Below, one piece after another: positions 11,356 to 23,711 of a stretch of 64,000 nucleotides of DNA (its first letter is position 1; each line of letters begins with the position of its first letter). Source of the stretch: Corythucha ciliata (Eukaryota; Arthropoda; Insecta; Hemiptera; Tingidae); contig CM075941.1 of assembly GCA_038030265.1 (NCBI GenBank), positions 37,572,164-37,636,163 on the forward strand. The letters run 5' to 3'. The translations under genes and the position numbers were made by a program. The notes beneath the pieces were generated by a model. That model saw only the letters and a list, made by a program, of their open reading frames with translations, was not told the DNA's origin and made no database searches.

Positions 11356-11607
11356 ATTTCAAAAAAGAAGTTGAACTCGTCATTATCTCAGGAGGAATCA
11401 ACTCCTGCTGTCACCCATTTTCTCACCAATTATTTTCTTTCATCAAAGTGGTTGTTACATTTTTTTTTTCTTTTATACTCGTCCTAGAGATAGAAATTAT
11501 GTTGTACAGAACAAATATTTATCGGTCGATAACCAAATGCTCGGTATAATAGCGACTTGAAACTGCCTCGATTCTTGAAATTAATATTAATAATACATTT
11601 TGAATGC

Positions 11608-11613
11608 AATAAA
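11608..11613 (+). terminator. Polyadenylation signal AATAAA of the prefoldin gene
   Basis: Canonical hexamer 253 bp after the stop codon, followed by a TTGTTAGTGT stretch that could be the downstream element. It gives a 3' UTR of about 270 bp. Confidence 0.6.
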
Positions 11614-11739
11614 TTGTTAGTGTATCAATTTAGTATACCGCTCCTTTTACACTTCGTATGTTTCTTTGGTCAAAGCAGCCATTTTATTAACGAAATTATC
11701 AAATGTTACTAGCATGAAACTTATGCAAATGTAAAGCAT

Positions 11740-11890
11740 ATTGTTTGTAGGATCGCTTAAACTTCAGTTTCAGTTGTACTTCCATACGCTGAAGATGGCG
11801 AGCAGCCGAAACCGGTTTATTTTTGACGCACCTCAACAAGGCTAGACAGACAATGTAGGCTCCTTCGGCTACAGCTTTATGCATGCATTA
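11740..11890. repeat. Repeat with CTGAAGATGG...CCGAAACCGG motif and GCACCTCAAC end
   Basis: About 11825-11886 is shared with 38333-38400 (GCACCTCAAC, AGACAGACAATGTA, GCTACAGC). The left part carries GCTGAAGATGGCGAGCAGCC followed by GAAACCGGTTT, a small hairpin motif that recurs at 62905-62935 and, in altered form, at 43850-43890. Probably the end of a mobile element. Confidence 0.5.
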
Positions 11891-12251
11891 TGCAAATGTA
11901 TGTTTGCGATCGATTGTACGTGTAGTACTTGTGAACAAGAAACATACTCGTGAAAAAGGGGCGAACGAAGTACAAACTGCAATGTCGCAATCTTCCCCTT
12001 AAGGAAGGGCCACACATGTGTTTCGATTTCCAATCGGTCGCTTTCTAGGCAATAGAAATTAATTAATTAATACGTCCTTTCCATTGTTGGGCTAGTGCTG
12101 CACCTTGTGCAGAAAACCATGTGATCTCATTGACTTTTGAAAAATCTAATGAAACCAGATGATTTTCTTCATAAGTGTAGCACTCGCTCGAACCTATTAT
12201 TGGAAGATTTATGTCCAATATGGATAAATGAGTGTCCATACCTTTAAGCTG

Positions 12252-12411
12252 CCTTCACATGTGAGTCCCCCCCCCCTCCTCGAGTTGTTGTCAAAGCTCG
12301 GGCTTTGAGCTGTGACCAATGAAATATAATTAATCCCTCCGCGCGTTGCTCTTTGATTGGCCACAGCTCACAGTCTTAGCTGCTACAGCTCGCATGTGAA
12401 GCCTCTTTTAG
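12252..12411. mobile_element. Short inverted-repeat element (about 160 bp)
   Basis: Left end CCTTCACATGTGAG and right end CTCGCATGTGAAG are inverse copies. Inner arms pair GAGCTGTGACCAATGAA with TTGATTGGCCACAGCTC. There is no coding capacity, so it is a MITE-like hairpin. Confidence 0.6.
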
Positions 12412-12448
12412 CGTTCTTTGAGCACAGTTGAAACCGAGTTTCACTACC

Positions 12449-12556
12449 AGCGCAAAACGGTTAGCGCAGCGAGTTTTACGTTTATTTTATAGTTATTACT
12501 TGTTCACTTTCCGACTGGGACAACAATTTGAAACACCCGCGTTTTGCGCGGCTAGG
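12449..12556. mobile_element. Short palindromic element, GCGCAAAACGC family, copy 1
   Basis: Left end CAGCGCAAAACGGTTAGCGC and right end CCGCGTTTTGCGCGGCTAG are near inverse copies. The element at 16901-17015 has the same ends and the shared word AGCGCAGCG.GTTTTAC. The sequence after the right end (GGAAAACCCAC) recurs near 17240. Confidence 0.5.
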
Positions 12557-12759
12557 AAAACCCACGTGTCTAGACTACTGTACTCTAAAACTGTGAAGGG
12601 GTTCAGAAATTATTGTATGCTTTGCTCTACTAAAACTGGCTTGATAGCCAATCGCATCCTTCACATAGCTAAACTAGGTATTCCCCCCCCCCCAAAAATC
12701 GCTCCGGCAGCTGGCGGTCGGAAAGAGTGCATTTCATTCCGTATACGGATACCCTAAGC

Positions 12760-13540
12760 CGCCCCAGAAGTAATAATTTTGATACCATAATTTGTTTCAT
12801 TAAGCCGAACTTCTTCCTCTATTTTCACCACTCTCTCTTCAAAAATGTCGAAAAGTTTCGGTAGTTTTCCAAGGGCTTTGTTATACTAAATTTTTGTGCC
12901 GTATTTTATAATACCTAAACGTGTGAATTCAAGTGATTTTTTGAAATTTCATCCCCCATCAAAGTTTTCGATAAATCTCAATGGAACCCAGGGCTTTCGT
13001 TACATTAAATTATTGAGTCGAATTTTAGAGCGCTAAGATGAGCTAGTGAAGTTCAACGCTATTTTTACACTTCCACACCGGAAGGACCACTCCCACCACC
13101 TTGACTTTTTCGAAAAATTAAAATGGGAATCAAAGGCTACTCTAATAACATGGAGTATACGTACCGAGTAATATGATGCTTCTAGAATCAACTGGTGATT
13201 TATTTTCCTCCCCTCCACCTCGACCGATTTGGCCCAAATGCAATACCGACCGGGGTCTTATGACTACTGATTTTTGTGCCAAAGCGCGTTCCGCTAAATT
13301 GATTTCTTCGAGAGTTATCGTGCTAACAAGAAAACGGCCATAATATTATATATATACAAATATATATATGAATCCTGGAGACCACTGAATTCGTGTTCTA
13401 GAGGTTCTGAAACGTGAAAAAAACACCCATGTTTGCCACCATCACGACGAGACCAATAGTGCATTTTCAGAATGAAATGCACTAAAAAAGCGGAAATCGT
13501 GCTGAATTTCATATGATTGGATATTTTTATTTTCTGGCCA
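12760..13540. other. No gene seen
   Basis: AT-rich DNA with two or three weakly similar blocks beginning with sentences like CGAATTTTAGAGCGCTAAG and GCCGTATTTTATAATACC. This suggests an old degenerate repeat. There are no credible reading frames. Confidence 0.4.
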
Positions 13541-13544
13541 CGCC

Positions 13545-13690
13545 TACTATAGGTACGGTGACCACCAAGAAGGTCCTTTTGGTAGGACGGTACTTCTTTT
13601 CAGCTCGTGGTCCTGTGGTCCTTTGCTTTTCTCGAAAGGACCCTAAAAGGTACTTCTTTCAAACAGGGTACCTATCCCTGTCCCCTGGCG
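13545..13690. repeat. Dispersed repeat rich in GGTCCT / AGGACC words, copy 1
   Basis: Starts ACTATAGGTACGGTGACCAC and carries GTCCTTTTGGTAGGAC, CGTGGTCCTGTGGTCC and AAAGGACCCTAAAAGG. The segment 29999-30170 is a similar copy in the opposite orientation. Noncoding; probably the end of a DNA transposon family. Confidence 0.6.
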
Positions 13691-13929
13691 GAGGAGGGGG
13701 GGAGCCTGAAGGATCTCGCGAAGAAAAATAGATTGTCCCGAAATAATAAATAGTCCGGGAGCCCACCGTATGAAAAATCCGGGTCATTTGATCGTATCTG
13801 GAACCTGCACAGGACGTTTTTTATGATCCAGGAGATGACACTTCTGAGATCGCCAGACATTTCTGCGAGACAGGGGCCCACACTCTGGTGGCTATAGCTC
13901 TGGCTAGCATGCAGGCGAACACCCCTTTG

Positions 13930-14440
13930 GGCCTGTCCTACACCGTTTTGGATACTCCGGAAGCCAATTTCGTGTTTCGGCTCTTTCGAACTCCACTTTT
14001 TTGTTTTCGCTCCTCCAAATGCCAATTTCGGGTTTTGGCTCTTTCAAATCCCAACTTTGAGTCTTGGCTCCTTCATAAGCCAATTCCGTGTTCTGGCTCT
14101 TTCAAAACCCATTTTTTTTTTTTTTTTTGGCTCCTCCAAATGCTAATTTCGTACTTCGGCTCCTACAAAAACTTTTTTCGTGTTGTGGCTTCATCAAAAG
14201 CCAATTTCGTGTCTTAGCTCCTTCAATAGCCAATTTCGTGTTTTGGCCCCTTCAAAAGTCAATTTAGAGTTTTTGGCACCTTCAAAAGCCAACTTCGTGT
14301 TTCGGCTCCATCAAATGCCAATTATGAGTTTTGTCTCCTTAAAAAGCCAATTGCGTTTCTTGGCTTCAACAAATGCCTATTTTGTGTTTTTGATCCTTCA
14401 AAATAAACCAATTTTGTGTTTTTTGGCAATTGGCAATTTT
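13930..14440 (+). repeat. Degenerate short-period array (family 2)
   Basis: About 17 units of 28-32 bp around GCCAATTTCGTGTTTTGGCT followed by CCTTCAAAA. The unit is unlike family 1 in sequence but similar in period and in degree of divergence. The long open frames across it (for example 13888-14217) arise because the period is close to a multiple of three and the units lack stops. Confidence 0.8.
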
Positions 14441-14449
14441 GGTCATGTC

Positions 14450-15330
14450 CCAATTTGAATCAGTGAACGAATACTGGAACTAGGATCAGTGGTCGAGGCA
14501 GTGGGTAGAATTAGTGGCCTCTCCGTCCTTTCTCCTCCATCAATCTTAACACCCCCTCCCCCATAGTATTTCTTCTTCCCAATTATAAAATTTTGGTCCT
14601 TCTTTCGCCCGGGAAAAATCTTGCCACCCATAGGGGTCATTTTTGACTCCCTCACGTACGGACTGGCGGGGGGTGCGGGAGCATCTCGAGTGTATTCATT
14701 CCTCAATGTGTGTGGTCCGCTTTAGTTAGAGTTGTCGGGAAAAACCATAGCAAAACCATGGAACAGGCCAATAATTCTCGTCAAATGAATTTATAATATG
14801 TGATCCTATACTAGAGAAGTAATAACACGGGATAATTAAATATTTTTTTTATTTTTTATTTTATTGATTAGTTTTGTTCATTTTCGGTGTGTTTTTTTTA
14901 TAACGTTTATAGCAAAGTGAGGGAGGATTAAGATCGTCTATTTGCTTATTTAATTAAATTTTGTCATTTAAATATAAATATATCGCCCTCTATTTTCTGA
15001 ACACCCTGTATATCTTATCTGTACTCTATTATCTTAATGTATTACTCTATTACTCTATTGCACTACTAATATTAACTTTACTCTATAATAAGGGTGTGCC
15101 ATTCTCCCCAAGTTTGCTCTGTAGATCTTTCTTCAGTGTTGAATGAATCAGTTTGCTAACTTTAAATTCTCGTCTCAATTCGAATTTCCCATCATGACAA
15201 CAAGCTTTTATCCCAGAAAATCGCACATCAAAGGCTTGTTACATTTGTGTGTATTTGTATGATATAATTGCCTTACCGAAGAATAAACTCTACGCCTCTG
15301 CGTGACAAGATATATAAATGTAACCACGAA
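14450..15330. other. No gene seen
   Basis: Contains a C-rich patch (about 14520-14670), A/T-rich low-complexity DNA, and an ACACCCTGTATATC element end at about 15000. That end matches the ends noted at 5441, 34526 and 35988. Confidence 0.4.
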
Positions 15331-15339
15331 AGCTCTAAT

Positions 15340-15500
15340 CCACTGCTAAATTTGAGAGAAGCGATAATTTGCTTCTGAAATTGACAAAACACACCTATTC
15401 GTGTTTTTCTTTTGTGGTGACTTCGTGACTAAAGTTGAGAAAATTGTGAAGAAATCCATAATTCGCTGCTGAAATTGAGAAAACGCTAATAATATAGAGC
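15340..15500 (+). repeat. Family 1 short-period array, small cluster
   Basis: Five to six units with TAAATTTGAGAGAAGCGATA, CTGAAATTGACAAAACAC and GCTGAAATTGAGAAAACGCT. Same orientation as 9580-10790. Confidence 0.65.
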
Positions 15501-15504
15501 TGCG

Positions 15505-15630
15505 TGTACACGTGAGAGAAAAATTATCTCGAGACTATCACGAGACAAAAGTCTCAAGGGTAAAGCTATACGTGTACACTTGAGAGAGAATCCGATAATT
15601 TTGTCTCGAGATAGTCTTGAAAGCTCATTC
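15505..15630. repeat. Direct and inverted repeat around CGTGTACAC and ATCTCGAGA
   Basis: Two blocks each contain CGTGTACAC.TGAGAGA followed by a TCTCGAGA word and a GACTATC/GATAGTC word. The halves can pair as a hairpin. This could be a very short MITE. Confidence 0.4.
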
Positions 15631-15639
15631 GTGTATAAA

Positions 15640-16290
15640 TAAAAATGAAAGAATGCCAATTCGCGATTTCAGGAGCCAACTTTGTGGCTGAAGTGTAGAA
15701 AAAGCCATAATGTAAAGCTAAGTAAAAATTATATTCATTGCTTGTTTGGAGACTGACGGGGCCTCAGTGAGATTTCCGTCCCAGGCCCTGATAGGTGTAG
15801 CTTCGACAGTAATTACTCTACACAAAGCCTTGGATCAATCAATTATGGGGCGATTTCATGGTGAAATAAACAATTTCTGCGGTTATTTAACAGTGTTTGG
15901 CCAATATGGGTGGACCATTTTTTCGGCCAAATATCTTTGTTTATTGGTGGAAGAATGATCAATAATTATTTTGTTATCCGAATGTTCGGGCTATAGTTTC
16001 CCGGTTAAATTACCGTGAGTATCAATTTTCTGGCATGCATGTTTCGCCAAAGTTTTGAACGCAAAATCATACTGTTCGGTTATATTTAAATTTTTATTTG
16101 CTGTATCAACAGAGTCTTGCGCAAGAGTACATTTTCTTGGTATGTGGAAGGGTCGAAGAGGAACCGTTATTTGGTCATAACTTTCTTATAGTCCGGAAGT
16201 TAAAGGCCAAATTTTATGCCAAATCTGCAAATAATCATGAACCGATGCCACTTTGTGGGACTATATTCTCGGGCCACAAAGAAAACCTCG

Positions 16291-16324
<34 letters not shown>

Positions 16325-16890
16325 GGTTTTTGTGGTGGTCTTTTGCATTTATGGGGCCCCTTTAATTTCGGAAAGACAGAAACTCACTATTCAAGCCGAA
16401 AACAGGGAATTTAATCCACAAAACTCTGATACATGAAACATTCATAAAATAATAACTATAAAATAGCTATAACAAACGTCCCAAACAAACCATTTTTTAC
16501 TACTAAGTTACCTATAGGTCCTAACACTCCCCAGACGCTATTTTCTCAACATAATTATTTGATCCACTATTGTTATTTTTATCTTCGAATTCGAACATAA
16601 AACGAAGAGGGATATAACATCACGAATTGAACATTCCCCGAACTTGTTCATGTTACCTCGCCTCGAGATGCCCGAAACGAAAATCATTCACAGCCCGTAG
16701 GTTCAGAAACAAGCAAGCATCGAGACAGTTCCGGTGAGTTTTTGTAAATACGGCAAAGAGATTTCTACGATTAAAAGACCTTGTTTAAATACCAAATATT
16801 TAAAATATTATAAATATGAAAATACCATTTTTCTTGTTTTCAAGAGCAATTAGGGTAAGCTTGTTGAACTCTTATCTCGCTCTCATCTCA
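15640..16890. other. No gene seen; one 31-nt poly(A) run
   Basis: AT-rich DNA with short chance frames. A run of 31 A lies at 16293-16323, possibly the tail of a retroposed copy, but no recognisable body precedes it. Confidence 0.4.
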
Positions 16891-16900
16891 AGTTCTGAGC

Positions 16901-17015
16901 GCAAAACGCCCAGCGCAGCGTGTTTTACATTTTTCCCCAGATGAAAACTGGAAATTGAGCATGGGGAAACAAGAAATAAATTCAAAGCAAGTCACGCCAA
17001 GCGTTTTGCGCTGCT
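16901..17015. mobile_element. Short palindromic element, GCGCAAAACGC family, copy 2
   Basis: GAGCGCAAAACGCCCAGCGC at the left and AGCGTTTTGCGCTGCTATAA at the right are inverse copies. See 12449-12556. Confidence 0.5.
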
Positions 17016-17019
17016 ATAA

Positions 17020-18060
17020 CCCGTCAAGAAGAACATTAACCCGCGGCCAGTGCTCACTCATTCGATTATTTGCAACTTCTCTTCCTTCTACTTTGGTTAC
17101 TTACTTTAGTTGTCCCACTGTTTACCAAAGATAAGTATTACTATTATAAAGCCAAAGTTCCATGGAGGGCGCAAGGAAAAATAGCTAAAGGGGCCGATCA
17201 CAGTAGGGCGAGTTCCACGTTTTACTTGACGGGCTATAGGAAAACCCACAGCTTTAACGTTACTTTTCCTCGTACGATGAGTGAATTCGAACAGGAAAAA
17301 TGAGCCGAAAATCCACTAGTCATTCTTATTGTAACGGGTTTAGGTATTTAGAAATTCATCTGTCCGTATTTTTCTTTGTGCTCAACAAAATTCACGCGCG
17401 AGTTGCGCTCGCACACAGAGCGTTTACCGATTGACGTGACGTATTAAAGGGCGAATAAATGTATTTTTAAAAAAAATCTAGCTTAAATAGTCAAAAAATA
17501 AAACTTAGGCATTGTTTCAGGTAGGTAATATATTTTTTAACCGTAATGCTTGTTGAAATTTTGATGGTATCATGGGAGGGGGTGGGTGTAGTGGGAAGGA
17601 AATAAACTTGAGAGGGGGGCAACTGGTATTTTCCTGTGAAACTACATAATGTGCCCACTTTTGGTGAGAGGGGAGTCTTCGAAAAATACACCACAAGGTA
17701 TTTTGTTTACGAAACATAAAAATGTAGCCCAAAATAAGTGAAAGTGAAAAAAATCGGTAAATTTTCAGTTACTGTATGTCGCGGAGTTTTAAAACTACAA
17801 TGACCGTTGGGGTGCTAAAGTGTTAGTCTGCTTCATAAGCTTAAAGGAGAGGAGGGGTGCTAAAAAGGCCCAATACAGGAAAAGTACCAAGCTTTTGGCC
17901 GTTTTTCCAATGTTTGACAAGGAGGTTGATTGTTCACTTAGCCTATGCTATTATAGGGATATAATACATAATAAAACAAACTTTTTTACAGGTTCTATAC
18001 TAAATAGTGCACGAAACTGTCATCGCTATGTTAATAATATAAGTGTACAGCATTACGAAT
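17020..18060. other. No gene seen; 3' flank of the acetyltransferase gene
   Basis: The stretch 17187-17260 (GGGCGAGTTCCACGTT, ACTTGACGGGCTA) has a short match at 42213-42260. No other structure is clear. On the minus strand no canonical AATAAA is visible within 100 bp after the acetyltransferase stop. Confidence 0.4.
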
Positions 18061-18068
18061 GTTGTTTG

Positions 18069-20709
18069 TCAGTTTTTTGGAGAGTATAGTTTGGCCATAC
18101 CCTTAATAATGACCCCCCTGAGTGCTGGAGACCATACCTTTTGCCCAAACACCTCCAGGTCGGCGCAATCATGCTCGGAGAGCGTTTCCATTCCAACCTT
18201 CTTCGCAATCCAATGTGCTTCTTGCGCTGAGAACACCGTGAATGTCGCTCGAACGCCCAACAACTGGGCAAGGGGTTCGCGAGCCGCCAGAAGATGCTCG
18301 CCAATTTTGAATCCATGCCATTTCGAGCCGACGGAAAGTCCTAACGCATCCAGCCATTTGTCCACCTTATAGCGTTCGGGAAGATTGGCCTCCTGTCTTA
18401 GAATGTCCATGCCGGCTGCAACTTGAAGCATCGCATCTCCTTCCAATTTCTGTAATAGTCATTGACTCGAATAGATTAATTTATATTAATTTTAATACAC
18501 TGTACCGAACACACCCCCTTTTCCAAGTGCTTCGAAACCGGTAGGTAGCACTTTTTATCAGCCCAGAACCAGAAAATGTTCTCAACTTAATAGAGCCAAA
18601 CGTTGGTTTGGACCTTCAAAAACCTTTATCATGGGTTTGGCTCATTCGAAAACACAAATTTCGCGGGATGTTACGCACGGTCAAAAATCATTTAGTCATC
18701 AGGTTGGCATATCTTCCGCAAGAACCAACTCCCGGTGGTTTGGGGCTTTCACATGCTAATTCTGCGAGGTTTTCTTACTGTCAAAGAACCAATTTTGCAG
18801 GTTTGGCGCACACTGAACAAAACCCAATGTCGTGGCTTTAGTCCATTTGAAAATCAAGTTTCGAAAGTTCGGATAATTAAAAACCACTTTGTGTGGACGG
18901 GTTGGGACAATACACGCCATAGAAAAAGGCTATTTCGCACCGCTGTAAAGAACTATTCCACACTACCACCACCACCACCACCAAATTAAATAAAAATAAC
19001 AATAATGATGATAAATTAATAAGACAAATGTTCGTCTTCCCGGTTAGGGTGAAAGAGTCAACAGCTTTTGTTTGAATTTTTGAAATAAACAAATAATAAT
19101 AATAATATAATATTTATTGACTATTAAAGGGTAATCACGTCAATTTTCGTAATATCTTAATCTTTCGTATCTTCGTAAGTTGTGAAACAAAGTAAACATT
19201 TGGATTTGTACAATTAAGGCGCCGCAAACTTTTAGTCCATGCGAGTAGAAGCGCGGAGAAACGAAATTATTTCGAAATAATTTCGGGAAATATCAAAATA
19301 AACAAATGACGTGGTTTTGCTTCACAGCTCCTTGCAGTGCCGGCCTTGGAAATTTGGCGCCCCCGCGCAAATCTTTCTCCAGCGCCCTCATGGCCTCACT
19401 GTTCAGAATAAACCGCGATTTCGCGTTTTATCCATTTTAATCACGAATTAGCGTTTGTTCTACACTTCAGCGATTTTTCTCAATTACATCGGTGAATTAG
19501 CTATAAAAACCTTAAGAAAAGAAGTTGAATCGAAAGAAAAACGAAGCCTCAACCATAATAATAAATCTTCCATATTATCTTCAATATTTGTCGCCATTTT
19601 AGCGGTAAATTTGCGATTTTTCTCCATTTTAGCCGCGAATCAGCGATTTCTCTCAATTTTTGCCGTAAATCAGCGCTGGTTTCCCAATTGGCCACGAAGT
19701 GTCCTCAGAAAGCTGCGGCTTGCCATTTTCTCAATTCTCTGTGAATTATCAAATTTTCTCAAATTAACCTCCTCCCCCCTCGATGACCAATTTTCATTGA
19801 TTTTAACCACAAATTAGCGTTTTTCCTTATATTAGCCGCTATAATTATAGATGTTTCTACATTTCAGCCACGAATTGGAGTTTTTCCTCAATTTTCGCTG
19901 CTCGAATTACCTAACGCTTTTTCTGAATTTGGCCGCGTGTATTAGCGATTGTTTTCACTTTCTGGCACGAAGTTTCTTTCAGAAACCGTTAATTGACGTA
20001 TTCTCCATATGAACCGCTAATTAGCGCTTTTTTCTCACTTCAGCGCTTCTTCATAATTTCATCAGTGAATTGTTAGCCATTTTTCACCATTTTAGCCGTG
20101 ATTCAGCCATCAATCTTACTTTTAGCCTCGAATTTGCGATTTATCTGAATGCTTGCAGTGGATCCAGGTCATGTTACATCTTTCTAACGATTCCAAAATT
20201 AATTCAATTTTGGGGTGATGTTTCAAGACAAATAAGGATGTACACCATAGAGTGCACTGTGCACCTATGCCGTATTAAGTCCAGTCAAATTAGGCTTTTA
20301 CCCTAACAAATTACCGGTTACCGACTCTAGGGAGTCCCAGGATACCAAAACGTCAAGTTTAACGCATAAATTATCGTTTTCTGGAGGCAAAATGGTCCGC
20401 TTTTTTTTTATAGAAAATCTAGAACAGAGGGCTTGGAAATTTTCAACCGAGGCGGAGGGGCTTGAAAAAGTTGGGTAAGCTATTGGAATGAAGGTTGATG
20501 ACCTGAAATGAAGCTTTCGGCGCATAGATTGGTCGGAAACAGGTGACTTTAAGACTTCCAACATTAAAGGCCCGAAAGGTTTTATCGCGCTCCGTATTGG
20601 TCGTGTAAAACCAATGTTTTCACGAAAAGCGTAGGAAATTTAATGCCCCTAGATGTTTTGTACGAGAAGGTTTTCCTCTAAAGCCACTCGTTTAGGGGAT
20701 ATTTAGACC

Positions 20710-20750
<41 letters not shown>

Positions 20751-23677
20751 GGTGAAATGACCCAAAAATCGTGGTTTTCGCTTTTGGGTCTGCCAAAAGT
20801 TGTGCTGTCAAATAGAGTGCGTTTACTAACACGAATTTCGACGTTTTTAATTAATTTGGTATTATGTATTCGACAAAAATTACCACTCAGTGTGACTCTC
20901 TACTTTAATTTAGCCATTTCTGCACAATAATCCCTATTTTACTTGTAACGTCGAAATTCGTATTAGTATATTGAAATCCACTCTGTTTGACAGCCAGCTG
21001 CCGGAGCGATATCTTTTGATGCTTTAGTGAGCGTTCACATTCAGTTCCATTCAAATGACCGCTTCACATGAGGCTTTGATGATTTTTAGCATGTTGAAAA
21101 TCGCAAGGATCGTTTGAATTTTGCTGGTCAAACCACTGAAGAGTATAAAGCACTCTTTTTTCTAAAAAGTGGTCACTTCTGCCAAAAAAAAATCGCTTAT
21201 TATTTTTTTTACACGCTCATGAGTAAATTAGTTATTAGTTACCCCCATTACCCCCCCCCCTTTTGGATCCGCCCTTGGTTTGCTGTGAGTTTTTGGCAAG
21301 AAAATTGCTCATAAAAAAGCAAGGAAAAACGCTAATTAAAAGCTATAAAAATGAACAAAATTACGTCTAAAAATTTTAAAAAACGCTAATCCGGGTCTAA
21401 AATGAAGAAAAATGGCAAATTCGCAACTGAAATTGCAAAAAGTCGCTCACTAGCGGATACAAAAGAGAAAAGCCACTAGTTTGCCGCTGAATTAGTGAAA
21501 AACCCCAATTCACGACTGAAATTTAAAAGAATGGCTCATTAGCAGCTAAAATTGGGACAATCTCTGAATTGAGAAAATTGCTAATTAATAAATTAATGCT
21601 AAACTTGAGAAAAATCGAAATTGGGAAATCGCTAATTCGTGGTTAAAAATGGACAAAATTGGCTAATTCACGGCTAAATTGGAGAAAAATCTAATTGACG
21701 TCTAAAACATGATAAACGCTAACTCGCTGCTAAAATTTAGGGAAACACAAATTCGTGGCTTCTGAAGGCAATTTCGGGCCTAAAACTCAGAAAAAGCAGG
21801 AATCCATAGCCAAAAGTAAGAAATAAAAATAATAATTGCTGGGCAAAGATAGGGCAGAAGATAGACAGCTAATTTGCGGCTAATATTGAGAAAATTACTA
21901 ATTAGCGCGGCTGAAATAAGGAAAAACGTCACTTTGCAGCCCAAAGTAATAAAAATTGCTAATTCGCTGCTGGAAAAATAAAAATTGCTAATTTGCATAA
22001 AAAATTGAGGGGAACTCCACTTCGAGGAAAACATTGAGAAAAATCGCTAACATGGGATGACAACGCTACTTCGGAAAATAAGTGTGAAAGAAGTTGTAAT
22101 TTGCGGCTGAAGTGGGAAAATTCCAATTTTCCTCCGTAATTGAAAACACACCAAACCGTGGCATGTGAAGGCAATTTCGGGAAACGTTTGAACGAGAGTC
22201 GAAATTGAATAATTCAAAAAAAAAATAAAAAGCCAGTCACATAATTATTATTTCCGTCGGGTCACTTGATACGATAGAAAGATTACCCCAACTCCAACTA
22301 TCTGCAGTGTATGTATTATAGTCGGATCGGTGGAAAATGTGCATGAAATTACCCTCTCTCTTTTCCCTAAACCCATATGACTTACCGCTACCACACCATC
22401 ACCTGAGAGGAGCCTCTCCTATTTTATCGGTAAAACTCTCTGTTATGGGCTTAGTGCAAAGTGACAGTCCTGCAGACTAGCGGCAGACTAGCGCAATACT
22501 TGTTCTAACTTCAGTTCACTCTCCTCTATTGAATCCCTACGAAGAACGTGCTCTGACTCTCGTTTAAAGGACGCTTTCAAGCTTTTCCTTCAATTGAAAC
22601 GGTGCAGTGCTGTGTTGTGGGTTACATTAATTCGCCTGATAAATATAAAGGCCTACAATTTACGGTTTTCCCTATAAACCTTACGAAAAAGAGAGACCGG
22701 GTGAAGTGGATCCTGGCCGTCAACAGGAAAAGCCAGTTAGAGCAATTCAGTAATTTTTCTAATGAAGCACTTTATGTATTTTCTAGCAGGAATGCACTAG
22801 CTGAAACTCTCGGTCCCCCTTCTTCAATGGTTTTTCACTTACACTCAAAAATTGCTGGCTTATTCCCGCAGAGTGGCAGAAGGGCGGAGCTAACAGGTCT
22901 CTGTTTTCGTTAGAGAAGAAAAAAGAGTACATGTGGCAGAAAACTTTGATTTGCCGACGTTTTTATTCTACATGCCCACAGATTGGTTCAGAATTTGAGG
23001 GGGGGGGGGGGGGGCAAATGCACTTGGGCGTGCATAATGCACATAGTTCTCCTCTTCCTATTTATAGCCTTTGGAAAAGAAGGGTGTCAGGAAACAATAA
23101 TGGGATTTAAAGAAATAATTAAACTTTCATTTTCTTCAAAAACTTTTCGAGATGACATTATTTAACCCTGTAATAAGGGCATTGACTTTGGCGGACTCGA
23201 CATGGCCGGGTGCGGGGCCCACTGATTAATAATAATAAGCCTATGGAAACGTACATATTTTAATTAATGTGTACCTATGCAGCCTAAAACACCTATTTTT
23301 AATTGCAAAAATCTTCGCGTTTCTCGTTCTTTACATTTCAAAATAAATCATGTTTGACATCTTATACTAGCCCTTTGTTAAATTTCTAAAACGCACAGCT
23401 AGGAATGCATAATAGACCAATCCCAGGTCCAGTGGCGGATCCAGCATTTTATGACTGGGGGGGGGGGAAAACTAAAATGTTCTCTTCCCGGGGGGGGGGG
23501 GATTGCACACCACCAGTGAAAAAGGAAAACATATAGGAGCCACTTTTCCTGATATTTCCGGTTTCTTTTCCCGGAAGAATGGAATCAAAATCCCGTGGGT
23601 AGAGGGGGTCATGCTTTAACTATGTTGAGTATTTCTCAAAAATATGTTCAACCTGATCGCAAACAGACAATTTCGGG

Positions 23678-23711
<34 letters not shown>

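Noticed and set aside
13888..14458. Two long open frames rich in FRVLALSN-like repeats
   Set aside because: They follow the family 2 array. The unit length and lack of stop codons create the frame; composition and start context do not support a gene.
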